Positions 1-7,536 of a DNA stretch of 20,706 nt are shown one piece after another. The stretch's first letter is position 1, and every line of letters starts with the position of its first letter. The stretch comes from DASUME01 sp038257655 (lineage in GTDB: Bacteria; Myxococcota_A; Polyangia; Polyangiales; DASUME01). The translations under genes were made by a program, and so were the position numbers. Below the pieces are notes generated by a model. It was not told the DNA's origin and made no database searches. It saw only the letters and a program-made list of their open reading frames with translations. The stretch spans positions 1 to 20,706 of the forward strand of contig JBBSJC010000073.1 in the NCBI GenBank assembly GCA_038257655.1. The letters are read 5' to 3'.

Positions 1-1176
1 AAGCGCTGGCTTGCCGCCTACTTACGTGCAGAGAGCCCCCGAGCGACGGAGCTTGCGGATGCCGACCGCGTCTTTGTGATGTACGCGCTGGCTCGCTCCG
101 GGTTACCGGACAAATCCTACGCGGGGACTTTTTTGGAGCGCCATCAGAAGCTGCCGTCGATCTCCAAGGTGGAGCTCGCGCATACCTTACTGTTAGCTCA
201 GGATAAGATCGGCGCCGCTACGGTCGTCAACGATCTGTTGAATCGTTTGCGTGTCACTGCGGACGAAGCGCATCTCACGGAGAATCTTGGCGATGCTTAC
301 CAATCGCTGATGACCTCTGACGTGCGTGCCACAGCGGAGCTGGTGCTGCTGTTGAGCGCGAGCGACAAGCAACACCCCATGTTGCCGCGCCTTGCCCGTT
401 GGCTGTCGAACGCGCGCGAGACGCACGGCCACTGGGGGTCGACCCAGCAGAATGCATGGGGCTTGATGGCCCTGTCAGCTTACCTTGAGGCGAGCGAGAG
501 CACGCTGCCGACATTTACGGCCCTGGCGCAGATCGATGGCGATAGGGTGTTGAGCGCCGCTCTCGAAGGTCGCACGGCAAACGCACAGACGTTCGTCGCT
601 ATGTCCAGGCTTCCGCAGGCCGGCACACGCATTGAACTCAGCCGTAAGGGACAGGGGCGTATGCATTACACGCTGCGGCTGAGCTACGCGAAACAGCAGC
701 TTCCCGCGACACCGCTAGAGCAAGGCTTTTTCGTGTCGCGTGAGTACGAGCGCGTGGAGCCTGCGGCCCTGGCTCGAGGCGAGCGGAAAGGTGCGCCGAG
801 TCAGCGGGCTGCATTGGGAGACTACGTTCGGGTAACGCTGCGCGTGGCGGTGCCAGCGACGCGTCGTTTCGTTGTGATTGAAGATGCATTGCCTGCGGGC
901 CTCGAGCCGATGAGCTTCGGATTGTCCACAGAATCACACGCAGCAGCCTCTGCCTTGGGCCTGCAGATGGGACCGCTCGATCACACTGAGATCCGCGATG
1001 GTAAGGTCGTGTTCGCCGCAACCCAGCTTGAACCAGGGATCTATCGTTATACTTACCTCGCACGCGCAATGACGGTAGGTAGCTTTGTCGCACCGCCCAG
1101 CCGCGCCGAAGAGATGTACCACCCTGAGACCTTTGGTCGGACTGCCGCGGCACAGTTCGAGGTCGTGACGCGATGA
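1..1176 (+). CDS. Bacterial alpha-2-macroglobulin, C-terminal part (5' end outside window)
   Basis: The frame is open from base 1, so this is the 3' end of a longer gene; the ATG at 76 is internal. Bacterial alpha-2-macroglobulins are very large periplasmic, usually lipoprotein, protease traps thought to guard the cell wall. Seen here are the end of the helical thioester domain, with STQQNAWGLMALSAYLEA matching the family's TTQENAW-type motif, and then the receptor-binding-like beta domain ending in a YLARAMTVGSF...PPSRAEEMYHPETFGR stretch typical of the family C-terminus. The thioester motif itself, if present, lies upstream of the window. The stop overlaps the pbpC start (ATGA), and this alpha-2-macroglobulin/PBP1C pairing is well known in Gram-negative bacteria, which supports the call. 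The subfamily cannot be fixed from the fragment. Confidence 0.9.
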   Translation, partial: KRWLAAYLRAESPRATELADADRVFVMYALARSGLPDKSYAGTFLERHQKLPSISKVELAHTLLLAQDKIGAATVVNDLLNRLRVTADEAHLTENLGDAYQSLMTSDVRATAELVLLLSASDKQHPMLPRLARWLSNARETHGHWGSTQQNAWGLMALSAYLEASESTLPTFTALAQIDGDRVLSAALEGRTANAQTFVAMSRLPQAGTRIELSRKGQGRMHYTLRLSYAKQQLPATPLEQGFFVSREYERVEPAALARGERKGAPSQRAALGDYVRVTLRVAVPATRRFVVIEDALPAGLEPMSFGLSTESHAAASALGLQMGPLDHTEIRDGKVVFAATQLEPGIYRYTYLARAMTVGSFVAPPSRAEEMYHPETFGRTAAAQFEVVTR

Positions 1177-3035
1177 AGGGCCACTGGCACAAGCTTCTGT
1201 GGCTTGTCGTAGCGGGCTGCGCGCTCGCAGCGTTGGCTATCGCTCTCACACCTTTGCCTGATGTGTTGCAGGCGGGACGTGGTGCCGTTGTCGTGCATGA
1301 CGCGACTGGCGGCCTGCTGCGTGAGCCCCCCGGTAGCGACGGCCTGCGCGCGGAGTGGGTGGCTTACGCGAATGTACCCCGGGCGTTGCGTGACGCCATC
1401 GTCGCTTCTGAGGATCACCGGCTCGGCCAACACCCTGGCGTCGACCCTTGGGGAGTATTGCGGGCGATCTGGCTCGACGCGCGCGCGGGCCGTGTGGTGT
1501 CTGGTGCGTCGACCCTAGCGATGCAGCTTGCCCGTCTGAGCTACGATCTGCCGCGCACGCCCGCAGGTAAGCTTCAGCAGGCAGTGCTAGCGATCTTTCT
1601 ACAAGCGCGGCTTGGTGCGAGCGGTGTGCTCGAGGCGTACGTCAATCTCGCACCTTACGGTCGGGATCTGCGCGGCGTTCGTGCAGCCAGTCGTGCCTAT
1701 TTTGGTAAGCCGCTAGCCGACCTGACCGTGGCTGAAGCGGTGCTCCTCGCCTGCTTGCCGCGTGGTCCGTCGCTTTATGATCCCCATCGTAACCCAGCTC
1801 GTCTTTTACGGCGGCGCGCGCACGTACTCGGCTTGATGCAAAGGCGCGGCATGCTCGACGCACAGACACGCTCGCTTGCCGCAGCGGAGCCGATACGTCT
1901 CATGCGGTTCGAGCGTGTATTTCGCGCGCCGCACGCGGCAGATTTGGCGATGATCGAAGCTCGTCGCCGCAGTCCCACGGCTCCTTCGCGCATCTACACG
2001 ACGATCGATCGCAGCTTGCAGGTGATTGCCGAGCAAGCTTGCAGAGCGGCCGTTCGCAAGCTTGCCCATGCGGCTGCGACAGACTGCGCAGCGGTGGTGT
2101 TACGTGCGTCGACCACCGAGGTGCTCGCCTTAGTGGGCTCACCAGACTTTCGCTCACCGAACGGCGGGCAGGTCAACGCGTCTATCGCGCTGCGGCAGCC
2201 TGGTAGTGCGCTCAAGCCGTTCGTCTATGCGCTCGCTTTCGAGAGAGGTTACTCGCCGGCCAGTCTGATCGACGATGCGCCTACGCTGTTTCCCGCTGCT
2301 TTCGGCCAGTACATCCCGAAGAACTACGACGGTCGGTTTCATGGCGTGGTGACCTTGCGCGAAGCGCTGGCAAACTCTTACAACATCCCCGCGCTCAAGC
2401 TGGCCTCGGAGCTTGGCCTTGAGGCTGTGCTCGCCCGGTTGCGTAGTGCCGGACTCGCGTCGCTGTCCAAGGACGCTTCGCATTACGGGGTGGGGCTCGC
2501 ACTTGGCGATGGTGAAGTTACCTTGCTCGACCTGACGTCAGCCTATGCCACCCTGGCGCGAGGCGGCGACTATCGCGAGCCAACCTTACTGTCTCGGGTG
2601 TTGTCGCGCGGAACGGCGCTGGCGCTGGCACCGCGTGAAAGCCACCGCGTGTTCTCCCCGCAGGTGAGCTACCTCGTGGGGCACGTGCTCGCCGATAGTG
2701 CAGCACGTCGCGCAGCGTTCGGGAAAGGCAGCGTTCTAGAGCTACCATTCGACGTGGCGGTCAAGACCGGCACCTCTTCGGATTACCGCGACAACTGGAC
2801 TCTGGGCTATGCGGGCGATGTGGTAGTCGGCGTCTGGGTGGGTCGGCATGATGGCTCCCCCATGCACGGCGTGTCGGGCGTGGCCGGCGCAGCCCCCGCG
2901 TTTCGCCGCATCATGCTCGCGGCCGCGGGCGAACGCGCGGGCGCCTGGCCCGGCATACCCCCAGGCGTGTCGTGGCAAAAGGTTGGCGCGCGCTACGAGC
3001 TTTCGGCGGTCAATACCTCTGCGACGAGGCATTAG
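1173..3035 (+). CDS. pbpC: Penicillin-binding protein 1C (bifunctional transglycosylase/transpeptidase), short form
   Basis: 620 aa membrane-anchored peptidoglycan synthase. An N-terminal membrane segment lies at about residues 8-27. The GT51 glycosyltransferase domain follows, with catalytic Glu80 in SEDH and the SGASTLAMQLAR motif at 110-121. The transpeptidase domain has the nucleophile Ser345 in SALK (345-348), SYN at 402-404 and KTGT at 531-534, so both activities look intact. Unlike E. coli PBP1C (about 770 aa), it ends soon after the transpeptidase domain, so the C-terminal BiPBP_C domain appears to be missing. The ATG start overlaps the alpha-2-macroglobulin stop by 4 nt, implying translational coupling. 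PBP1C with alpha-2-macroglobulin is thought to repair the wall after host or competitor attack (known for the pair, inferred here). Confidence 0.94.
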   Translation: MKGHWHKLLWLVVAGCALAALAIALTPLPDVLQAGRGAVVVHDATGGLLREPPGSDGLRAEWVAYANVPRALRDAIVASEDHRLGQHPGVDPWGVLRAIWLDARAGRVVSGASTLAMQLARLSYDLPRTPAGKLQQAVLAIFLQARLGASGVLEAYVNLAPYGRDLRGVRAASRAYFGKPLADLTVAEAVLLACLPRGPSLYDPHRNPARLLRRRAHVLGLMQRRGMLDAQTRSLAAAEPIRLMRFERVFRAPHAADLAMIEARRRSPTAPSRIYTTIDRSLQVIAEQACRAAVRKLAHAAATDCAAVVLRASTTEVLALVGSPDFRSPNGGQVNASIALRQPGSALKPFVYALAFERGYSPASLIDDAPTLFPAAFGQYIPKNYDGRFHGVVTLREALANSYNIPALKLASELGLEAVLARLRSAGLASLSKDASHYGVGLALGDGEVTLLDLTSAYATLARGGDYREPTLLSRVLSRGTALALAPRESHRVFSPQVSYLVGHVLADSAARRAAFGKGSVLELPFDVAVKTGTSSDYRDNWTLGYAGDVVVGVWVGRHDGSPMHGVSGVAGAAPAFRRIMLAAAGERAGAWPGIPPGVSWQKVGARYELSAVNTSATRH

Positions 3036-3145
3036 TATCCGGCAGCTTGCACCCACCACCGCGATGGACGCGGGTCTGTCGAGGCGATTCAAGTCGGCGT
3101 GCGCCTGCGCGAGCGCATGCTTGGACGCCTGCGTGTGGGCGACGC

Positions 3146-3232
3146 TTACTTGTTCAGCTCGATCTTGACGTTGAGAGCGACCTCATCGCCGAGCACCACA
3201 CCGCCCATGTCGAGGGTTTTGTTCCATGACTT
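3146..3232 (-). pseudogene. C-terminal remnant of a YceI-like gene
   Basis: On the minus strand, the 28 codons before the TAA stop at 3148-3146 read KSWNKTLDMGG, then VVLGDEV, and end in an alternating strand VALNVKIELNK. This closely resembles the last two beta strands of YceI-family lipid-binding lipocalin-like proteins, which often end WNK.LE.GG.LVGDEV.I...IE. The similarity stops at about 3230, exactly where LysR coding sequence begins on the other strand, so everything upstream in the YceI gene is gone. No start codon or signal peptide remains. The assignment rests on a remembered family pattern and a short stretch, so it is moderate. Confidence 0.55.
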
Positions 3233-4073
3233 CACCAAGGCGGCGCAGCGGCTCGACATCACACGGAGCGGTGTATCCAAGCACATCGCTGGCCTAGAGG
3301 CGGAGCTCGGCGTGCAGCTCCTGATGCGTACCACGCGCAAGCTTTCGCTGACCGATGTGGGCGAGCGCGTCTATGCATCGTGCGCCCGGATCGCGGAGGA
3401 TGTGGAGTCTGCACGCGAGGCCGCGCTCACGCATCGCTCGCAAGTGGCGGGACACTTGCGGATCGCGGCGCCCTTGGCACTCGGACGTGATTATGTCGTG
3501 CCATTGGTAGGCGAATTTCTCGCGCTGCATCCCCACACGACCGCCGAGCTGTTGCTCGCGGACTCGTTTGCTGACCTCGTCGAAGACCGCATCGATGTCG
3601 CACTGCGCGTAGGCCGTTTGCGCGAGAGCAGCCTTGTCTCACGCAAGCTCAACACTGTGCGCCTGCTCTTGTGCGCCTCACCACCCTACTTGTCGCGTCA
3701 CGGCCATCCCAAGTCGCCCGAAGCACTTGCGGAGCATGCATTCATTTTGCACGGCTCGATGGATCCGATGCGGGTGACGTTACAGCGCGGCAAGCGTGCG
3801 GTCACGGTGCTCGGGCGCGGGCGTCTGTCCAGTCGCGATGGTCCCGCGGCCATCCAAGCCGCGCTGCTGGGCCACGGTATCGTGCTCGTACCTGATTTCG
3901 AGGTCGGCGGCGCACTTCGTTCAGGCGCGCTCGTTGCCGTCTTGCCCGAGTGGCGCCTCGACGAAATGGTGATGCATGCGGTGTTTCCGCCGCGCAAGCA
4001 CGTGGCATCGCGCGTGCGTACATTTGTGGACTTTCTAGCGGAGCGTTGGAAAAAGCCCCCTTGGCGTACCTGA
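3207..4073 (+). CDS. LysR-family transcriptional regulator with truncated DNA-binding domain
   Basis: From residue 8 this is a good LysR protein. It has FTKAAQRLDITRSGVSKHI (recognition helix-turn-helix), the wing LLMRTTRKLSLTDVGERVY, then a substrate-binding domain (RIAAPLALGRDYVVP...DIALRVG-type motifs) to the end. The usual first ~20 residues (M.L..L..FV.VAE.GS) that form helix 1 of the winged helix are absent. The bases that should encode them are antisense to the YceI-like remnant. The ATG at 3207 is the nearest in-frame start but has no ribosome site; a GTG at 3099 would only add residues unrelated to LysR. The protein may therefore be non-functional or not DNA-binding. The effector is unknown. 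It stands alone, 61-70 nt before the next gene. Confidence 0.8.
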   Translation: MSRVLFHDFTKAAQRLDITRSGVSKHIAGLEAELGVQLLMRTTRKLSLTDVGERVYASCARIAEDVESAREAALTHRSQVAGHLRIAAPLALGRDYVVPLVGEFLALHPHTTAELLLADSFADLVEDRIDVALRVGRLRESSLVSRKLNTVRLLLCASPPYLSRHGHPKSPEALAEHAFILHGSMDPMRVTLQRGKRAVTVLGRGRLSSRDGPAAIQAALLGHGIVLVPDFEVGGALRSGALVAVLPEWRLDEMVMHAVFPPRKHVASRVRTFVDFLAERWKKPPWRT

Positions 4074-4143
4074 AACAAGAGGGTACAAGAAGCCGGCTCG
4101 GGGGCGACCACACGCATCGCGCCTCCTGTGCGAGGTGCTTATC

Positions 4144-4956
4144 ATGGCGGGCAATACAGACACAAAAACGATCCACGAATTCTTAGCGGAGAATCCCAAC
4201 GTCGATGTCAGCGCGGCCTGGGAACGTTGCTGGAAGATCCTGTCAGGGATCAAAGACCGCGTGGCTGCACGCTTTCCGTTGGAACGTCATCCTTCGTGTG
4301 CAGGACGTGAGTATTACACCTCGGCCAACGAGCAGTGGGAAGGCTCACTCAACACGTTCACCGGGCCCGGCATGGATTGGTTCGTTCACTCCTGGTTGGG
4401 CAGCCGCAAGAACAGCATTCTGGATATGAACGCCACTTGTTTCTTGAGCCAGGACACGCGCGTGCCGCACTTGATCGTCGTGTTTGGCACGATTCCCAAG
4501 ATGTTCTTCTACGCCGACTATTGCCCGCGTTCGGATATCCGCGTCGATGAGGATTATCTGCAGCGTTACTATGAGCCGCCCAAGGAGTCTTACCTCAAGC
4601 TCCGTAGTGATCCGCGCTTCACCTGGTCCGTCAGCCATGGCACCTACATGCGTGCCATGCTTTCCCCCGTCTGCTCGAGTCTCACCGCGGAGCTCAATAG
4701 CGATGTGATGGACACGCTCGAAGCGTACACGACGCAGTTTGTCGACCGCTGGTTCGGTTGGCTGGCTGAAGCGGAGCCCGTACCGGACAGCGAGCGCGCC
4801 GCGCAACAGAAGTACGACTACAAGCTGCGCGAGCTCGGGTATCGCCTGGACCCCATGAACGTGCTCGCTGAAACGGTCTTCGGGAAGGACGAAGTCGCGA
4901 GCATGCTCTCCAATCGTATGGGCGAAGCGCAGATGAAGGCGACACGCCGCTTTTGA
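4144..4956 (+). CDS. Red chlorophyll catabolite reductase (RCCR)-like protein
   Basis: 270 aa soluble protein, no signal peptide. GAGG at 4132-4135, 8 nt before the ATG, decides this start over the GTG at 4135. The pattern follows plant RCC reductase (ferredoxin-dependent bilin reductase superfamily). DWFVHSWLG (78-86) matches DFVI.SWIH. LDMNATCFLSQDTRVPHLIVV (93-113) matches LNITS.S.FLNSSTKAPNFVVE. The stretch from CPRSDIRVDEDYLQRYYE (127-144) matches LPHRKDLVLNPDYLKEYYQ. YMRAMLSP (168-175) matches FVRSAFSP, and the C-terminal LDPMNVLAETVFGKDEVAS matches LDLQFPRMFGEEVSS. By my remembered alignment, the substrate-contacting Glu of Arabidopsis RCCR is replaced by a hydrophobic residue, while the C-terminal Asp may remain. 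RCCR reduces an open-chain tetrapyrrole; the bacterial substrate is unknown. Two acyl-CoA dehydrogenases follow 121 nt later. The family call is by pattern only. Confidence 0.6.
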   Translation: MAGNTDTKTIHEFLAENPNVDVSAAWERCWKILSGIKDRVAARFPLERHPSCAGREYYTSANEQWEGSLNTFTGPGMDWFVHSWLGSRKNSILDMNATCFLSQDTRVPHLIVVFGTIPKMFFYADYCPRSDIRVDEDYLQRYYEPPKESYLKLRSDPRFTWSVSHGTYMRAMLSPVCSSLTAELNSDVMDTLEAYTTQFVDRWFGWLAEAEPVPDSERAAQQKYDYKLRELGYRLDPMNVLAETVFGKDEVASMLSNRMGEAQMKATRRF

Positions 4957-4986
4957 TCGCGGTAGATCCGTAGAGATCACGGTAGA
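4955..4986. repeat. Two 12-bp direct repeats, 20 bp apart
   Basis: GATCGCGGTAGA (4955-4966) and GATCACGGTAGA (4975-4986) differ at one base and are spaced exactly 20 bp start to start, about two helical turns. They lie just after the RCCR-like stop and about 92 nt before the acyl-CoA dehydrogenase start. A regulator binding as a dimer on one DNA face would fit, but no known binding motif is recognised. Confidence 0.4.
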
Positions 4987-4990
4987 CGTG

Positions 4991-5007
4991 GTCGCTTATG
5001 CTGCGAC
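4991..5007. promoter_or_regulatory. Inverted repeat upstream of the acyl-CoA dehydrogenase genes
   Basis: GTCGC (4991-4995) and GCGAC (5003-5007) form a perfect 5-bp inverted repeat around a 7-nt AT-rich centre, ttatgct. It follows directly on the 12-bp direct repeats in the only sizeable gap of this gene group. It could be an operator or part of a promoter; the repeat is short enough to be chance. Confidence 0.25.
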
Positions 5008-5077
5008 TGTGGTATGAGCGTCCAGGCCCTACAGCGAGGCATGTCGCCCGCCAGATAGGTAAGCGGAGGCTTCTTTC

Positions 5078-6277
5078 ATGTCCTCGCAGTTGAATCCGGA
5101 ACAGCTCGAGTTCCAAGAATACGCACGGCGTTGGCTCGCGGAAAATAGGCCGAAAGACCCCGGTTTTCGCCTGCCCTTGTCCGCCCTCGAGGTCATGACG
5201 CGGCAGCAGCGCGACTATTTCGTGGAGTGGCAAGGTAAGTGTCACGCAGCACGTTTGATCGGCAGTGACATCTCCAAGGAGTACGGCGGCTGGGGTCACA
5301 AGGGCTTTCAGCGCGTTGCCAATCAAGAGATAGGGCGCGCTGGTGTGCCGTTCATGATCAACGTGATCGCATTGAACATGGCCGCGCCCACCATCCTTCA
5401 TCGCGGCACCGAGGAGCAGAAGCGCCGCTTCATCCCTGGCTGCTTGAGCGCGAGCGAGATTTGGTGTCAGGGCTTTAGCGAGCCGGGCGCCGGCAGCGAC
5501 CTCGCCAATACTCAGACGTTTTGCGAGAAGGACGGCGACAACTGGATCGTCAACGGCCACAAGGTATGGACGAGCCTCGGACATTTTGCGCAGTGGATGA
5601 TCTTGCTCGCGCGAACTAGTCGCGAGGATAAGTATCGCGGCCTTACCTATTTCATTTGTCAGATCGAAGGTGCAGAAGGCACCACGGTACGTCCTCTGAT
5701 CAAGATCACGGGCGAGACCGGCTTCAACGAAGTGTTGTTCGAGAACGCAATCGTGCCGGACGACCTACGCCTTGATAAGGTGGGTGCGGGCTGGCAGGTG
5801 GCGATGACCACACTGCTTCACGAGCGCGGAGCCGCAGAGGGGGCAGGCGGCGGCGGTCGACTTACCGACCACACGGACAAGCTGATCAAACTTGCCAAGA
5901 AGGTCAAGCGCGATGGTGCATTGGCTGCCCATGATCCGATCACGCGCGATCAGATCGTGCAACTCGTGATCAAAGCCGAAGGCGTGCACCTCAACAATCG
6001 TCGTGCGCGTGTCGCGGGGCTGGTCGAGCATCCCATGCGCTTACCACTACAGACTAAGGTCACCTTTAGCGAGTTCGAGCAAGAGGTCTCGCGGCTGGGT
6101 TGCGATCTCGCGGGCGCTGCCGGCCAGCTGTATAAGCTTGACGAGCACGCGCCGGACGAAGGCCATTGGCCGCTCTCTTACATGAACAGCTACGGCATGA
6201 CGATCGCAGCCGGCACGAGCGAGATTCAACGCAACATCCTGGGCGAACGTGTGCTCGGGATGGAGAAGGGTAAGTAG
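5078..6277 (+). CDS. Acyl-CoA dehydrogenase, catalytic (alpha-type) subunit
   Basis: 399 aa FAD-dependent acyl-CoA dehydrogenase. GGAGG at 5065-5069 with an 8-nt spacer fixes the ATG. N-terminal helical domain at about 1-120, then the flavin beta domain with WCQGFSEPGAGSDLA and IVNGHKVWTS, then the C-terminal helical domain ending AAGTSEIQRNILGERVLG. The catalytic Glu of medium-chain enzymes (before GT..IQ) is Ala here. A Glu is present at residue 249 in TTLLHERGAAEG, the position used by isovaleryl-CoA dehydrogenase and by FadE26/ChsE4-type steroid enzymes, so the subunit should be catalytic. The second subunit gene starts 11 nt downstream, pointing to an alpha2beta2 enzyme. The substrate is not determined; a bulky or ring-bearing CoA thioester is an inference from the family. 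Confidence 0.88.
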   Translation: MSSQLNPEQLEFQEYARRWLAENRPKDPGFRLPLSALEVMTRQQRDYFVEWQGKCHAARLIGSDISKEYGGWGHKGFQRVANQEIGRAGVPFMINVIALNMAAPTILHRGTEEQKRRFIPGCLSASEIWCQGFSEPGAGSDLANTQTFCEKDGDNWIVNGHKVWTSLGHFAQWMILLARTSREDKYRGLTYFICQIEGAEGTTVRPLIKITGETGFNEVLFENAIVPDDLRLDKVGAGWQVAMTTLLHERGAAEGAGGGGRLTDHTDKLIKLAKKVKRDGALAAHDPITRDQIVQLVIKAEGVHLNNRRARVAGLVEHPMRLPLQTKVTFSEFEQEVSRLGCDLAGAAGQLYKLDEHAPDEGHWPLSYMNSYGMTIAAGTSEIQRNILGERVLGMEKGK

Positions 6278-6288
6278 GGCAGGGCGAC

Positions 6289-7452
6289 ATGGCACAACCT
6301 AGAGATTTCGGTTTTGGCTCCGATGAGCAGATGTTGCGGGATCAGGCGCGCAAGTTCCTCGATGAGCATGCGAGCATCGCCAAGCTTCGAAAGCTCGTCG
6401 GTCACGATCACGACGCCGTTTACGTGAACGGGGACTTGCCAAGCTACGACCAGGACGTGTGGAAAAAGTGCGTGGAGCTCGGCTGGACGGCGCTCGCCGT
6501 GCCCGAAGATGCGGGAGGTGTAGGCGCCAAGACGGTCGGCGTGGCTGCGCTCGTGGAAGAGGTCGGGCGCCACGCGTTTCCGTCGCCGCTCGTGGCGACG
6601 ATCAACGTGACGTATGTGCTGCGCCATTGCGGCACGGAGCAGGCCAAGAGTTGGCTCGGCCAAATCGCGGAAGGTGCGACCGCCTCGCTTGCGCTGACGA
6701 ATCACGAAGGCTCCTGGGAGCTTGATGCCACCGAGGTGAGCGCAGAATCGGATGGCACGGGGCTTTCGCTCAGCGGCACATCTTACTTCGTACAGGACGC
6801 GCTGAAGGTGGACGCGTTTCTAGTCGCGGTGCGTACGCCCGCGGGCATCGCGCTGGTACTTGTCAATAAGACTGACCAAGGCGTGTCGCTCGTGCGGGAT
6901 CACATCGTGGACCTGACGCGCGATCAAGCTCACGTGCGTTTCGACAAGGTCAAGGTCGCACAGGCGCAGATCATGGCAAAGGCGCCTTCGGGGTTGGCTG
7001 CGCTCGAACATGCCTGGCCTGCGGTGCTTACCGTCGTTTCTGCGGACATGCTCGGGTGCTGCGAATGGCAGCTGCAGACCACGGTGGAGTACGCCAAGGT
7101 CCGTCGGCAGTTCGACCGTTCGATCGGCTTTTTTCAGGCGGTAAAGCATCCGTTGGTGAACGCGATGATGGACATCGATCGCGCGCGTTCTCATCTCTAC
7201 AACGCAGCCTGCGCAGTCGACCACGAGCCGGACAAGGCGCTGGTCCCGGCGCGCATGGTGAAGAGCGCCGCCAGTGATGCGGCGGCGTTCATCTCGAGCC
7301 GCTCGGTACAACTTCACGGCGGTATCGGCTTCACCTGGGAATGTGATGTGCATTTGTTCTTTAAGCGCAATCGTCACAATCAGGCGCTGTACGGTGACGG
7401 GGTGCATCAGCGGCGCAAACTTGCCGATGTGCTGATTGGGCCTACCGTCTAG
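6289..7452 (+). CDS. Acyl-CoA dehydrogenase-like partner (beta-type) subunit
   Basis: 387 aa acyl-CoA dehydrogenase-fold protein. The N-terminal domain includes LGWTALAVPEDAGGVG. The middle beta domain is divergent: the usual TEP.AGSD flavin-loop is replaced by ALTNHEGSWEL. The C-terminal domain has YAKVRRQFDRSIGFFQAVKH and VQLHGGIGFTWECDVHLFFKR, which contribute to FAD and CoA contacts. No catalytic Glu is visible at either known position (TVVSADMLGCC replaces the LL.ER segment, and the end is NRHNQALYGDG). This pattern is that of the non-catalytic partner in FadE26/27- or FadE28/29-like heterotetramers. AGGGCG lies just before the ATG, and the gene follows its partner by 11 nt, so the two are co-translated. 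Confidence 0.87.
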   Translation: MAQPRDFGFGSDEQMLRDQARKFLDEHASIAKLRKLVGHDHDAVYVNGDLPSYDQDVWKKCVELGWTALAVPEDAGGVGAKTVGVAALVEEVGRHAFPSPLVATINVTYVLRHCGTEQAKSWLGQIAEGATASLALTNHEGSWELDATEVSAESDGTGLSLSGTSYFVQDALKVDAFLVAVRTPAGIALVLVNKTDQGVSLVRDHIVDLTRDQAHVRFDKVKVAQAQIMAKAPSGLAALEHAWPAVLTVVSADMLGCCEWQLQTTVEYAKVRRQFDRSIGFFQAVKHPLVNAMMDIDRARSHLYNAACAVDHEPDKALVPARMVKSAASDAAAFISSRSVQLHGGIGFTWECDVHLFFKRNRHNQALYGDGVHQRRKLADVLIGPTV

Positions 7453-7536
7453 CGCTTTCGCGACCTGTGCCGCTACTACGTGCCTGCGTTGGGTGCTTCG
7501 CTGCGAGTCGGTACGGCTTTTGCGTCTTGAGGTGGC

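Noticed and set aside
638..1249. 203-codon minus-strand open frame antisense to the alpha-2-macroglobulin end
   Set aside because: The plus strand is clearly coding there; the antisense frame has no recognisable motif and its composition is that of a shadow.
3099..3206. GTG at 3099 as the LysR start, giving a 36-residue N-terminal extension
   Set aside because: The extension is antisense to the YceI-like remnant and does not resemble LysR helix 1.
4064..4085. Possible terminator hairpin after the LysR gene (GTACC...GGTAC)
   Set aside because: The stem is only 5 bp, the loop is large and there is no T tract.
4694..5584. 296-codon minus-strand open frame across the gap and the first acyl-CoA dehydrogenase
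   Set aside because: It overlaps two well-supported plus-strand genes and has no domain pattern; GC-rich shadow frame.
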